In this document: in pieces, positions 51,983 to 60,385 of the stretch
How the letters are laid out: each line of letters begins with the position of its first letter
How positions within the stretch are numbered: position 1 is the stretch's first letter
DNA from: MB1-2 sp046566065
GTDB taxonomy: Bacteria > Actinomycetota > CADDZG01 > WHSQ01
NCBI GenBank assembly: GCA_046566065.1
Contig: JBKHXK010000003.1
Span: 1 to 64,000, forward strand
Direction of reading: 5' to 3'
DNA: 64,000 nt
Made by a program: the position numbers and the translations under genes
The notes under the pieces: model-generated
The model's input: only the letters and a program-made list of their open reading frames with translations
Database searches by the model: none
Told to the model about the DNA's origin: nothing

Positions 51983-52264
51983 CTAACCGAGATACGAAGC
52001 GACCGCGTCGCCGCTCGCGGCCCCCGTGAGCCGCGCCTTGCGTCGCTTCGCCGCGACCGAACGCCGTTCCTGAGAGGTCAAGCCGCCCCAGATACCGAAG
52101 CGTTCACCCTCTTCGAGTGCGAACTCGAGGCATGGCTGGCGGACGGTGCAGTCGGAGCAAACCGCCTTGGCGACCTCCGACTCTTGTTCGGCGGGCGGGA
52201 AGAACAGCTCCACCGGGATCTGCCGGCACGCGGCCCCGTCCTGCCATTGTTGGTTCGAAGCCAC
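51983..52264 (-). CDS. WhiB-like [4Fe-4S] transcription factor
   Basis: A 93-residue Wbl protein. The four cluster cysteines are Cys13, Cys36, Cys39 and Cys45 (C-x22-C-x2-C-x5-C) and the G-I/V-W-G-G turn is at 57-61, followed by a basic DNA-contacting tail 'SVAAKRRKARLTG'. Wbl proteins bind the primary sigma factor and respond to redox or nitric oxide. GTG 52264 has GGAG eight bases upstream. Which of the WhiB subclasses it belongs to cannot be said from motifs alone. Confidence 0.93.
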   Translation of the reverse strand: MASNQQWQDGAACRQIPVELFFPPAEQESEVAKAVCSDCTVRQPCLEFALEEGERFGIWGGLTSQERRSVAAKRRKARLTGAASGDAVASYLG

Positions 52265-52356
52265 GCGGCGAACTCCATTCTTGAAAGGGGAAGTGAGAGG
52301 CGGAGTCTAGGAACGCCGACCAACGGCGTCAATAGGTTTCGCGCAAGGGGGCCGCA

Positions 52357-52369
52357 TAAGATGCGCGCC
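52357..52369 (+). promoter_or_regulatory. leaderless promoter of the leader ORF and SAM enzyme
   Basis: TAAGAT (52357-52362) ends seven bases before ATG 52370, the start of an eight-codon ORF, not of the main gene. Confidence 0.5.
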
Positions 52370-52396
52370 ATGGCCTCCAGCGGCGGTTCGCGATGA
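52370..52396 (+). CDS. eight-codon leaderless leader ORF (MASSGGSR)
   Basis: ATG 52370 stands seven bases after a TAAGAT hexamer, as in the leaderless genes of this window. After eight codons its TGA overlaps the ATG of the SAM hydroxide adenosyltransferase (ATGA at 52393-52396). That gene has no Shine-Dalgarno of its own, so translation of the short ORF may deliver ribosomes to it. The peptide itself has no recognisable motif. Confidence 0.5.
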   Translation: MASSGGSR

Positions 52397-53214
52397 GTCG
52401 GACCGATATCGTCACCTTCCTGTCCGATTACGGGCTGGAGGATGAATTCGTCGGGGTCTGCCACGCGGTGATGCAGCGGATCGCTCCCGAGCTCCGGATC
52501 GTCGATGTCCACCACAACATCCTTCGACAGGACATCCGTCACGGCGCCGTCGTCCTGCTGCAGACCCTTCCCTACCTTCCCGACTCGGTCCATCTCGCCG
52601 TCGTAGACCCCGGCGTCGGCTCCGGGCGTAAGGCGATCGTCGTGGAGACCCTGCGGGGCGAGAGGTTCGTCGCTCCGGACAACGGGTTGGTGATCCCGGC
52701 CGCTGAGGCATCTGGCGGCATCAAGCGGGCGTTCTCTATCGAGGATCGTCGTTTCCTGGTCACGCCGGTGTCGCGGACGTTCCAAGGTCGAGATGTCTTC
52801 GCGCCGGTGGCCGCGCACGTTGCCGCAGGGGTAGATCCGTCGGAGATGGGCCCGCAGATCGCACCGGAGGATCTCGTCCGCCTGGAGATACCAGAGGCCT
52901 GGGTGCATGACGATCACCTCCACGCGGAGGTCCTGCAGGTGGATCGCTTCGGGAACCTGCAGATGAATCTCGGCAGCGAGCATCTCGAGAAGGTGGGGAT
53001 CGGTCCGGGGCAGCGTGTCGAGGTTCGCATCGAGGGGCATCGCTTGGAGGTTCCCGTTGGGGACACGTTCGCCGATGTCCGAGCGAACGAGTACGTCCTG
53101 ATCCAGGACTCTTACAACTACGTCTCACTCGCCATCAACAAGGGCGATGCGGCCGGGCGCTTGCGTGCACGGGCCGGATCCACCGCCATCGTGGGTGTCC
53201 TGAACCGCCACTGA
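52393..53214 (+). CDS. SAM hydroxide adenosyltransferase (DUF62 family)
   Basis: A 273-residue enzyme of the fluorinase/chlorinase fold that hydrolyses S-adenosylmethionine to adenosine and methionine. The N-terminal motif 'TFLSDYGLEDEFVG' and 'VHLAVVDPGVGSGRKAIVVET' in parts, 'APDNGLVIPA' and the C-terminal beta-barrel 'VDRFGNLQMNL' are diagnostic. The Asp-Arg-His triad of hydroxide-type enzymes is plausible (Asp and Arg in the strands above). It is translationally coupled to the leader ORF. Confidence 0.87.
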   Translation: MSRTDIVTFLSDYGLEDEFVGVCHAVMQRIAPELRIVDVHHNILRQDIRHGAVVLLQTLPYLPDSVHLAVVDPGVGSGRKAIVVETLRGERFVAPDNGLVIPAAEASGGIKRAFSIEDRRFLVTPVSRTFQGRDVFAPVAAHVAAGVDPSEMGPQIAPEDLVRLEIPEAWVHDDHLHAEVLQVDRFGNLQMNLGSEHLEKVGIGPGQRVEVRIEGHRLEVPVGDTFADVRANEYVLIQDSYNYVSLAINKGDAAGRLRARAGSTAIVGVLNRH

Positions 53215-53241
53215 GGGGGGTGGGCGACGCCGAGGCCGGGG

Positions 53242-53253
53242 TAACCTCGAGCG
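53242..53253 (+). promoter_or_regulatory. leaderless promoter of the epimerase
   Basis: TAACCT (53242-53247) ends six bases before ATG 53254; no Shine-Dalgarno. Confidence 0.5.
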
Positions 53254-54297
53254 ATGGCCGGCAAAAGGGTTCTGATCACGGGCGTCTCTCGTTTCCTCGG
53301 CCTGCGACTCGCGAAGAGGCTCGAGGAGGATGACTCGGTCGAGCTCGTCGTGGGGGTCGACCTCGACGAGCCTCCCGTTCCCATCAAGAAGCTCGATTTC
53401 GTCCGGGTGGACATCCGCAACCCGCTGATCGCCCGGGTGCTCGAATCGACCAAGGTCGACACGCTCGTCCATACCAACATCGCATCGAGTCCCGGCCGCC
53501 TGGGCGGACGTTCCCAGATGAAAGAGAACAACGTCATCGGGACCATGCAATTGCTGGCCGCGGCGCAGAGGGCCGAGCGCATCGAACGCGTCGTGGTGAA
53601 GTCCTCGTGCGCGGTCTACGGCTCGCATCCCGGGGAGCCTTCGTTGCTGCCGGAGGATCACGCTCAGCGTCAGGTCGATCTCTCGGGCTACGGCAAGGAC
53701 TGCGCCGAGGCCGAGCAGTACGCCCGTGACTACGGACGACGCCGACCGGACGTGGATCTCGTGATCCTTCGCACGCAGAACGTGGTGGGTCCCACGGTCA
53801 GCACGAACATGACCGGCTATCTCTCTCTCCCCGTGATGCCGACCGCGCTCGGCTTCGACCCCCGTTTGCAACTCCTTCACGAACAGGACGCGGTGGAGGC
53901 CTTCTATACGGCGATGCGCAGCGATGCGACGGGCATCTACAACATCGCAGGAGACGGCGTCGTCTACCTCTCCCAGGCGATCAGGATGCTCTCCCACGCG
54001 CAGGTGCCGATCCTGGCTCCCGCCGCCCAGACCGCCGCGAACCTGCTGCGTCGTTTCGGAGTGGTCGATTTCCCCACGGATCAGTTGAAGTTGATGCTCT
54101 TCGGCCGGGTCGTCGACACGCGCCGCGCCCGCGAGCGCCTCGGGTTCGTTCCGCGCTTCACCACCAGAGAGACGCTGGAGGATTTCCGGGACCACCGGGC
54201 CCGGGACCTGACCCCAGAACCGAACACACGCCCGACCTGGGAGCGCGAGCTGTTCGAGTACCTCAGGCAGCGGAACGCGCAGCGGGCAACGATATGA
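53254..54297 (+). CDS. NAD-dependent epimerase/dehydratase family protein
   Basis: A 347-residue extended SDR. It has the Rossmann start 'RVLITGVSRFLGLRLAKRL' (an atypical GxxRFLG), 'VHTNIASSPG', and a 'SSCAVYGSHPGEPS...YGKDCAEAE' stretch where the YxxxK pair lies in 'SGYGKDCAEAE'. The usual Ser-Tyr-Lys site is thus present but with YGKDC rather than YxxxK, so it may be non-catalytic or act as a lipid/sugar binder. It forms a pair with the acyltransferase 10 bases downstream. Confidence 0.75.
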   Translation: MAGKRVLITGVSRFLGLRLAKRLEEDDSVELVVGVDLDEPPVPIKKLDFVRVDIRNPLIARVLESTKVDTLVHTNIASSPGRLGGRSQMKENNVIGTMQLLAAAQRAERIERVVVKSSCAVYGSHPGEPSLLPEDHAQRQVDLSGYGKDCAEAEQYARDYGRRRPDVDLVILRTQNVVGPTVSTNMTGYLSLPVMPTALGFDPRLQLLHEQDAVEAFYTAMRSDATGIYNIAGDGVVYLSQAIRMLSHAQVPILAPAAQTAANLLRRFGVVDFPTDQLKLMLFGRVVDTRRARERLGFVPRFTTRETLEDFRDHRARDLTPEPNTRPTWERELFEYLRQRNAQRATI

Positions 54298-54307
54298 GGA
54301 GAAGCTG

Positions 54308-55381
54308 ATGGCGGACGCCGAGATCATCAGGATCGACAGCCGGACCCGTCCCTCGCGTACGGGTCCCACCCGGGCGACCGCACGGGTGAAGTGCAAGGCC
54401 ACCACGTCTACCGGAAGGCCTTGTCGAAACTTCGCCACCGCGGGGACCGGCTACTGCGCCACCCACACGAGGACGGCCATCCCGGACCAGGCCCCCGCTT
54501 CCGATCCGGGACCCGAGCCGGTCACCTCGATCGATCTGATCCAGCAGCGAGAGAGGACGCCTTCCGGGGTGGAGGCGTTCATCCGCCGCAGGCTCGCGGG
54601 CGATTACCCCGTCGATGATTTCGGATACGACCCGGAACTCGCGCGCGAGGTGTTGCTGCCTCTGGCGCGGCCCCTCTACGAGCGGTACTTCCGCGTGAAG
54701 ACCCTCGGCATCGACCGGATCCCGGCCACAGGTCCCGCTCTGCTCGTCGGCAATCACAGCGGCACCGTCGCTATCGATGCCGTCATGGTTCAGTACGCCG
54801 TCGCGATGGAGCACCCCAACGAGCGAGCCGTGCGCAACGTCGGCGCCGATCTCGTGTACACCCTGCCGTTCGTCGGTCCGTTGGCGCGTAAGACCGGTAA
54901 CGCGGTCGCCTGTGACGAGGATGCGGCCGAGCTGCTCCGCCGCGGCGAGCTCCTCGGCGTATACCCCGAGGGCTACAAGGGAGTCGGCAAGGGCTGGCGC
55001 GAGCGCTACAAGCTGCAACGCTTCGGGCGCGGCGGGTTCATCGAAACTGCGCTGAGGGCTCGGGTCCCGATCATCCCGGTGGCGATCGTGGGGGCCGAGG
55101 AGGCCTTCCCGATGATCGCCAACGCGAAGTGGCTGGCGAAGGCGCTCGGCTTCCCGTACTTCCCCATCACGCCCACGTTCCCGCTGCTCGGCCCTCTGGG
55201 TCTCTTGCCTCTGCCGTCGAAGTGGTTGATCGAGTTCGGGGAGCCGATCCCGATGGACGACTACCCCGACGACGCCGCGGACGACGCCATGTTGGTCTTC
55301 GATCTCTCGGACCGGGTCCGCGACACGATCCAGCAGATGCTCTACAAGACCCTGGCCCAGCGGGGCGGAGCCTTCTTCTAG
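54308..55381 (+). CDS. PlsC-like acyltransferase with N-terminal zinc-finger motif
   Basis: A 357-residue protein. Residues 29-53 form a Cys-x9-Cys-x10-Cys-x2-His motif ('CKATTSTGRPC', 'YCATH') like the short DUF5763-type zinc finger seen at protein ends. A central lysophospholipid acyltransferase domain has 'LLVGNHSGTVAID', 'VYPEGYKGVGKGW' and 'RVPIIPVAIVGAEE'. The His-x6-Asp spacing differs from the standard His-x4-Asp, so catalysis by this motif is uncertain. GAGGAG six bases upstream supports ATG 54308. It is coupled to the epimerase-like gene. Confidence 0.82.
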   Translation: MADAEIIRIDSRTRPSRTGPTRATARVKCKATTSTGRPCRNFATAGTGYCATHTRTAIPDQAPASDPGPEPVTSIDLIQQRERTPSGVEAFIRRRLAGDYPVDDFGYDPELAREVLLPLARPLYERYFRVKTLGIDRIPATGPALLVGNHSGTVAIDAVMVQYAVAMEHPNERAVRNVGADLVYTLPFVGPLARKTGNAVACDEDAAELLRRGELLGVYPEGYKGVGKGWRERYKLQRFGRGGFIETALRARVPIIPVAIVGAEEAFPMIANAKWLAKALGFPYFPITPTFPLLGPLGLLPLPSKWLIEFGEPIPMDDYPDDAADDAMLVFDLSDRVRDTIQQMLYKTLAQRGGAFF

Positions 55382-55386
55382 AACGT

Positions 55387-55485
55387 TTAGCCGGCGGCGC
55401 GCCAGATCTGCAGGGCGCCCAGGAATCCGGCGATCGTGATCGCTACCAGCAAGAAGCCGAGGGCCAGAAGTGTGTTCTTTCGCAT
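55387..55485 (-). CDS. 32-residue single-helix membrane protein
   Basis: A tiny ORF: basic 'MRKNT', one hydrophobic helix of about 20 residues ('LLALGFLLVAITIAGFLGAL') and a short tail 'QIWRAAG'. TATCCT (complement of 55492-55497) ends six bases before ATG 55485, the leaderless pattern of this genome, which supports its reality. It lies just after the zinc-ribbon gene on the same strand and ends six bases from the convergent acyltransferase stop. Confidence 0.5.
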   Translation of the reverse strand: MRKNTLLALGFLLVAITIAGFLGALQIWRAAG

Positions 55486-55489
55486 GCCC

Positions 55490-55624
55490 TCAGGATAGTC
55501 CGACGCCACCGAACCGCAGGATGAAACGGCGGTCACACGACGCGCAATGGAACTCGCCCGCCTCCCCGACAGGCTCGAGGTCTTCCTCTCCGCAGTAAGG
55601 GCAGTAGAAGGGGGCCGCGCGCAT
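55490..55624 (-). CDS. 44-residue zinc-ribbon protein downstream of cysH
   Basis: A 44-residue protein with two CxxC knuckles ('FYCPYCGEED' and 'FHCASCDRRF') that form a minimal zinc ribbon. ATG 55624 is two bases after the cysH stop, so it belongs to the sir-cysH operon. Small proteins of this kind often sit beside assimilatory sulfate reduction genes; a role as an assembly or redox partner is a guess. Confidence 0.7.
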   Translation of the reverse strand: MRAAPFYCPYCGEEDLEPVGEAGEFHCASCDRRFILRFGGVGLS

Positions 55625-55626
55625 GC

Positions 55627-56364
55627 TCACTGCTCGGCCTCGGATTCCCGGGGGCCATGCGGCTTCCCGAACGAGTGGATGCCGCATTCCGTCTTCGTGA
55701 GTCCCGACCAGCGGCCGTCTCGCTCCTGTTCGTTCGCTCCGACGGCGCGAGTGCAGGGCCAGCATCCGATCGACATGTAGCCGCGTTCGAACAACGGGTG
55801 GGTCGGGATCGAGTGCTCGGCGATGTAAGCGTCGACGTCCGCCTTGTTCCAGCGTGCGAGCGGATGGATCTTCATGATCTCGTTCCCGGAGGGCAGCAGC
55901 TGTGCCTCGATCAGCGGCGTCTCCGCCCGAAGCGGCGATTGATCTCTGCGCAAACCGGAGATCCACGCGTCGTACTCCTCCAGAGCGGCCTGAAGGGGCT
56001 TCACCTTGTTGATCGCGCAGCAGGCGTCGGGGTCACGTTTGTAGAGCTCAGGCCCGTAGATCTCTGCCTGCTTCACGACGTTGCCGTGCGGACCGTGCAG
56101 ATCGACGACCTTCAGATCCCACAGCTCGGTGATCCGCTGCTTGAACTCCAGGGTCTCGGTGAAGTGGAACCCCGTGTCCAGGAACAGAACCGGCAGGTCG
56201 CCGCGGATCGTCCGAAGCTTGTGCAGGATCACGAGTCCCGAGGCCTGGAACGAGGTCGCCACGGCCAAGCGGTCTATCGACTCTGCGGACCAGCGCAGGA
56301 CCTCGTCGGGAGTCGCATCCTCCAGAGCGGATGGATCGAGGTTGGGATCGACGAAGCGGCTCAC
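55627..56364 (-). CDS. cysH: adenylyl-sulfate (APS) reductase, [4Fe-4S] type
   Basis: Reduces activated sulfate to sulfite with thioredoxin. The 245-residue protein has the PAPS/APS reductase core ('VATSFQASGLVILHKL', 'LFLDTGFHFTETLEF') and the cysteine pairs 'DACCAINKV' and 'GCWPCTRAV' that bind the cluster in the assimilatory APS-specific type, plus the catalytic 'KTECGIH'. GTG 56364 overlaps the sir stop (GTGA). Confidence 0.93.
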   Translation of the reverse strand: MSRFVDPNLDPSALEDATPDEVLRWSAESIDRLAVATSFQASGLVILHKLRTIRGDLPVLFLDTGFHFTETLEFKQRITELWDLKVVDLHGPHGNVVKQAEIYGPELYKRDPDACCAINKVKPLQAALEEYDAWISGLRRDQSPLRAETPLIEAQLLPSGNEIMKIHPLARWNKADVDAYIAEHSIPTHPLFERGYMSIGCWPCTRAVGANEQERDGRWSGLTKTECGIHSFGKPHGPRESEAEQ

Positions 56365-58079
56365 GACACCCTCGGTTCTGCCGCGATGGCCGGGGCGGGG
56401 GGCAGGTTCGCGAATGCGGGCTTGGCCACGAAGTCCTGCAGCTCGTCGGGGCCGAGCCGGTTCACGAAGGCGGCGAAGCTCTCTTCGCCTTGGCGCAACC
56501 TGCGATAGCGCCTGATCAGCGTCTCGATGTAGGGGCCGGCCTCGGATGCCAGCACCTTCACGCCTCGGGCCTTGGTGCCGAAGGCGCGTTCGGCCCCCAG
56601 ATGTCCTCCCAGGTGGACGAGGAAAGCCTCCACCTTGCGCCTCTCCTCGACCTGGTGGCCGTCGTGATCCGTGGTCCATACCTTCTCCGAGACGAGGCAC
56701 CCCATGAGGCCGATGTCGGCGGTCTGGTAGCGGGCGCAGGAGTTGGGGCATCCGTTCACGTTGATGCGAACGTGGTCGGTGTACCCGGGCAGATGCTCGT
56801 CGAGGTAGCGGTAGAGCTCGACCGCCCGGCCCTTCGTCTCCACGATCGCCAGCTTGCAGAACTCGATCCCCGTGCACGCCATGATGCCCCGGCGCCACGC
56901 GCTCGGCGCAACGGGGAGATCGAGGACGTCGAGCTCTTCGACCAACGCCTCCACCCGATCTTCCGGGACGTCGAGGATCAGCATCTTCTGTTGTGTGGTC
57001 GTCCGCAGTCGTCCGTCTCCGTAACGACGTGCGAGCCTCGCAACGGCGCGCAGCTGATGTCCCACGATGCGCCCCGCCTTCGGCGTGAACCCGACGTAGC
57101 GCTTGCCGTCCTTCTGAGCGCCGATGCCAACGTGCTCGCGGTGGGTCTGATCGGTCGACGGCGGTTCGGGCAGATCGCGCAGCGAGAACCCGATCTCTTT
57201 CTCCACCATCTCGCGGAACCTCTCGGCCCCCCAGTCGCGTACCAAGAACTTCAGGCGAGCGCGGTTGCGTGCTCGCCGATAGCCCCAGTCGCGGAACACG
57301 GTCGTTATCCCGAGCACCACCGGCACTACCTCGTCGGGAGCAACGAAGGCGCCCAGTCGTTGGGCGAACATCGGGTTGGTGCTCAGTCCGCCACCGGCCC
57401 AGAGGTCGTAGCCGTGCGTCCCATCCGGATGCACGGTCCCGACCAACCCGACGTCGTTGATCTCGTGCTGGCCGCACTGATGAGCGCATCCGGTGATCGA
57501 GATCTTGAACTTCCTCGGGAGGTTAGAGAAACGGCGATCGCCGACCAGTGCTGCGTTCGCCTCGCGCAAGACCTCAGAGGCGTCGAGTATCTCGCTCGCA
57601 TCGATCCCTGCCAGAGGGCACCCCAGCAGGTTGCGCGGGGTGTCGCCGCAGGCCTCGGTCGTAGAGAGTCCGACGGCTTCGAGCTCGCTCCAGATCGCGG
57701 GAACGTCTTCGATGCGGATCCAGTGCAGCTGGATGTTCTGTCGGTCCGTGACATCGGCGACGTCCCGTCCGTAGCGCTCCGAGATGCGGCCGATCACGTC
57801 GGTCTGCTCGGAGGTGAGCATGCCGCCGGGGATGCGCACCCGCAGCATGAAGTAACCGTCGGTCTCGGGCCTCTGCGTGTAGAGCCCGTACCACCGGAAC
57901 CGGTTGCGGAGATCCGAGGGCCAGATCGCTCCGAAGCCCTTCTTCGCGTAGATCGATTCGATCCGGGCCCGCACGTTCAGGCCGTCGTCTTCCTTCTTGG
58001 CCGTCTCGGCGGGGTTCTGTGGCTCCAGGTATCCGAGGGCCCACTGGGCCTCGGCGCGGGGGCGGCTCTGTGCGGGCAT
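56361..58079 (-). CDS. sir: ferredoxin-dependent sulfite reductase
   Basis: A 572-residue siroheme/[4Fe-4S] enzyme, six-electron reduction of sulfite to sulfide. Two nitrite/sulfite reductase repeats are visible; the cluster and siroheme cysteines are in 'ACTGIEFCK' and 'NGCPNSCARYQTADIG'. 'RQNIQLHWIRIEDVP' and 'RKFKISITGCAHQC' fit the Mycobacterium SirA group. Its partner CysH follows with an overlap, so the pair is sulfite-forming plus sulfite-reducing. TATCAT six bases before ATG 58079 indicates a leaderless mRNA. Confidence 0.92.
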   Translation of the reverse strand: MPAQSRPRAEAQWALGYLEPQNPAETAKKEDDGLNVRARIESIYAKKGFGAIWPSDLRNRFRWYGLYTQRPETDGYFMLRVRIPGGMLTSEQTDVIGRISERYGRDVADVTDRQNIQLHWIRIEDVPAIWSELEAVGLSTTEACGDTPRNLLGCPLAGIDASEILDASEVLREANAALVGDRRFSNLPRKFKISITGCAHQCGQHEINDVGLVGTVHPDGTHGYDLWAGGGLSTNPMFAQRLGAFVAPDEVVPVVLGITTVFRDWGYRRARNRARLKFLVRDWGAERFREMVEKEIGFSLRDLPEPPSTDQTHREHVGIGAQKDGKRYVGFTPKAGRIVGHQLRAVARLARRYGDGRLRTTTQQKMLILDVPEDRVEALVEELDVLDLPVAPSAWRRGIMACTGIEFCKLAIVETKGRAVELYRYLDEHLPGYTDHVRINVNGCPNSCARYQTADIGLMGCLVSEKVWTTDHDGHQVEERRKVEAFLVHLGGHLGAERAFGTKARGVKVLASEAGPYIETLIRRYRRLRQGEESFAAFVNRLGPDELQDFVAKPAFANLPPAPAIAAEPRVS

Positions 58080-58091
58080 CTGGAGATGATA
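58080..58091 (-). promoter_or_regulatory. leaderless promoter of the sulfate-assimilation operon
   Basis: TATCAT (complement of 58086-58091) is six bases from ATG 58079; no Shine-Dalgarno. Confidence 0.5.
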
Positions 58092-58119
58092 CCCTATGCA
58101 AGGTGGAAAGGTGACTAAG

Positions 58120-58488
58120 TCATAGCTCCCGGCAGAGCTCCGAGATGTGCCTTTCCAGTTCGTTCAGGCCCTCGACCTTGCCGATGCACATCGCCACCCC
58201 GGCCTCCTTGGCCTGGGCTTCGAGCTCGGAGTCGAGGTAGGCGGTGTAGAGGATGATCGCCTGGGTCGGCCGGGCCTCGCGGATCGTCTTGGCCGCCGTG
58301 AGGCCGTCCACGCCGGGCATCTTGTAATCCATCACGATCACGTCGGGGTCGCTCTGCGGAGCGACGTCTATCGCTTCCTGGCCCGAGGCGGCCTGGCCCA
58401 CCACTTCGAACCCATCGAGCTCCAGCATGTCGACGAGCATGTTGCGCACGTGGTCGGTGTCGTCTACCACCAGCACCTTCATCCCCAA
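58120..58488 (-). CDS. single-domain CheY-like response regulator
   Basis: A 122-residue receiver domain with no output domain. The acidic pair is in 'VLVVDDTDHV', the phosphorylated Asp in 'VIVMDYKMPGVDG', the Thr and Lys in 'LYTAYLDSE' and 'CIGKVEGL'. TTG 58488 is chosen because AGGAGG lies six bases upstream; ATG 58482 would be 12 bases away. No kinase is nearby, so its partner is elsewhere. Confidence 0.83.
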   Translation of the reverse strand: MGMKVLVVDDTDHVRNMLVDMLELDGFEVVGQAASGQEAIDVAPQSDPDVIVMDYKMPGVDGLTAAKTIREARPTQAIILYTAYLDSELEAQAKEAGVAMCIGKVEGLNELERHISELCREL

Positions 58489-58507
58489 TCGGGACCTCCT
58501 TCGGCGC

Positions 58508-59341
58508 TCATCCTCGAGGCATGCCCTTGCTGACCTTCTTGCTTCCCGAGAGTCGCCTCTCCACGAACTCGCGGTTGCGTCTCAGCATCTGAACCAGGTC
58601 TTGGTGCCGCTGCAGATACTTGCCCACCGACAGCTCCAGCGAGATCGCCCCCGTGTAGCCGGTGCGGCGGAGCTCGGCCAGGAATCGATCCAACGGAAGT
58701 ATGCCCTTCTCCAGCTCCAGGTGCCCGTCACGTCCGTCCCCGGCGTTGTTGGAGAGATGGATGTGTACGAGCTTCGGAGCCAGGATCTCGTAGGCATCGA
58801 GGATGTCCTGGCGCGCCACGGTCACGTGGCTCGTGTCCATGGCAACCACGTGGCAGGCCTCGTAGAGAGCTTTCACCTCGAGCCACCGGTACGCCCTCAA
58901 CCGACGGCCGGCCACCCACCGGGGATACATCGTCTCGACCGCCACCGTGACGCCGGTGTCCGCGGTGAAGGACTCTGCGTCGGTGGCCAGCCAGCGCGCG
59001 TAGTCACGCTCCCAGAGATAGGGCGGATGGACGATCATCGAATCCGCCCCCACCGCGCGGCAGAACTCCGCTCCTCGACGGATCTTCTCGAGCGGGTCCG
59101 TGCCCCAGACCGTCTTCGTGATGACGAGGAATGGGGCGTGTACGGAGGCGATCTTGAGCCCTCGTTCCTCTGCGATGCGCAGCGGGATCTCGGGTTCCTG
59201 CGTCCTGGGGTCCCGGGTCACCATCAGCTCGATCTCGGTGAAGCCCGCCTCCGCCAGGGCATCCATGCCCCGTTCGAGCTCGAAGGCCCAGAAGGGGCCG
59301 GTCGAGCATTGAACGGGCCGGGGCGCGGCAACGGGGGTCAT
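58508..59341 (-). CDS. sugar phosphate isomerase/epimerase-type TIM barrel
   Basis: A 277-residue AP-endonuclease-2-fold protein. Metal-ligand segments are present in order: 'KIASVHAPFLV', 'VHPPYLWERD', 'TVAVETMYPRW', 'MDTSHVTVARQ', 'VHIHLSNNAGDGRDGH' and 'ISLELSVGKYL'. These give the His/Glu/Asp set of xylose-isomerase-like enzymes. The substrate is unknown. It follows nothing closely and starts at ATG 59341. Confidence 0.78.
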   Translation of the reverse strand: MTPVAAPRPVQCSTGPFWAFELERGMDALAEAGFTEIELMVTRDPRTQEPEIPLRIAEERGLKIASVHAPFLVITKTVWGTDPLEKIRRGAEFCRAVGADSMIVHPPYLWERDYARWLATDAESFTADTGVTVAVETMYPRWVAGRRLRAYRWLEVKALYEACHVVAMDTSHVTVARQDILDAYEILAPKLVHIHLSNNAGDGRDGHLELEKGILPLDRFLAELRRTGYTGAISLELSVGKYLQRHQDLVQMLRRNREFVERRLSGSKKVSKGMPRG

Positions 59342-59427
59342 CGGAGAATCGTCGCATGCCCGCGGAGAAGCCAGAGGAAAGGGCGCTAACGGCTCAATCC
59401 GGTCGAGGTGCGTCCGATACCTATGGG

Positions 59428-60291
59428 ATGAAACGGTCTCTGGTGGTTCTGCTTGCCCTGTCGATGCTGCTGCTGGTGGCCGTGGTGTCGCCGATCCACG
59501 CAGCCGAGCCGTCGCCGAACCAGGTCCTCGTCGTGACGATCAACCTCACCGAGACCGAGGTCCGAGACGTCAGCGACACCTCCGATGTGGACCTCTTCGT
59601 AGAGCGACTGGTCCCGCTGGTCCCGCATGCTCCCGACATCGTTCTGGCACAGGAGGTACGGCTCGAGAGCGCGGAGAACACGGCCGCGGCTCTGACGAAG
59701 GCCTACGGGGTGAAATACGCGATAGGCGTCCCCGCCGGCGTCGACCCGATGTGGCACAAGGAGCGACGAGACGGTTCTCTGATCCAGTTCACCCAGGAGA
59801 GCTCGGTGATCTTCAACACCGCCACGATGGAGATGGCCGGGCCCCCTCGGTTCGTCCGCAACTCCTACATGGACGGCGATCTGAAGGTCGTCCGCAAGCA
59901 CCCTTACGGGACGCTGCGAGAGGTCGAGAGCGAGTTGTCGATCGTCGCTGCGAGCATCCACATGTTCCGCCCGGTGAAGATCTCCTCCGAGACCAGAGCT
60001 ACCCACGCCGCCCAGGTGGCCGCCGCCCTGCAGCGCGAGGCGACCGCGACCGGCGCCACCCTCCAGACCATGGGCGGCGACTTCAACGAATGGCGAGGTG
60101 AGGACAACGATCCGACGCCGTTCTATCGGACCCTGCTGAACGACCATGGGTTCATCGACGCCATCCCGATGCGAGGGGTCGACTACATCTTCGCCAAGGG
60201 GGCTTCGGTGGAGCTGGCCGAGTGGGGCAAGGACGAGAACGACAAGGCCTATTCGCTCCACGCCTTCCGCTGGAGCCTCTTCGGGCCCTGA
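59428..60291 (+). CDS. secreted endonuclease/exonuclease/phosphatase-family protein
   Basis: A 287-residue exported protein. A signal peptide ('KRSLVVLLALSMLLLVAVVSPIHAA') is followed by an EEP-fold domain. Visible motifs are 'VVTINLTE' (in place of 'TWNI'), 'DIVLAQEVRLE' with the metal Glu, 'SIVAASIHMFRP' with His, 'MGGDFNEW' with Asp-Asn, and 'VDYIFAKG' with Asp. The domain can cleave nucleic acids, phosphoesters or lipids. ATG 59428 is picked by the signal peptide. It ends in a strong terminator. Confidence 0.8.
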   Translation: MKRSLVVLLALSMLLLVAVVSPIHAAEPSPNQVLVVTINLTETEVRDVSDTSDVDLFVERLVPLVPHAPDIVLAQEVRLESAENTAAALTKAYGVKYAIGVPAGVDPMWHKERRDGSLIQFTQESSVIFNTATMEMAGPPRFVRNSYMDGDLKVVRKHPYGTLREVESELSIVAASIHMFRPVKISSETRATHAAQVAAALQREATATGATLQTMGGDFNEWRGEDNDPTPFYRTLLNDHGFIDAIPMRGVDYIFAKGASVELAEWGKDENDKAYSLHAFRWSLFGP

Positions 60292-60308
60292 CCTGCCCCC
60301 AACGCAAA

Positions 60309-60333
60309 GCGCCCCCGTCTTAGCCGGGGGCGC
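60309..60333 (+). terminator. hairpin terminator
   Basis: GCGCCCCCG (60309-60317) pairs perfectly with CGGGGGCGC (60325-60333) around a seven-base loop, followed by CTTAAAG. It lies 18 bases after the stop of the EEP-family gene. Confidence 0.8.
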
Positions 60334-60385
60334 CTTAAAGAGCCTCGAGAACGGAGACTGCTTGGGGCGGGCTGGGAGGCTCCGT

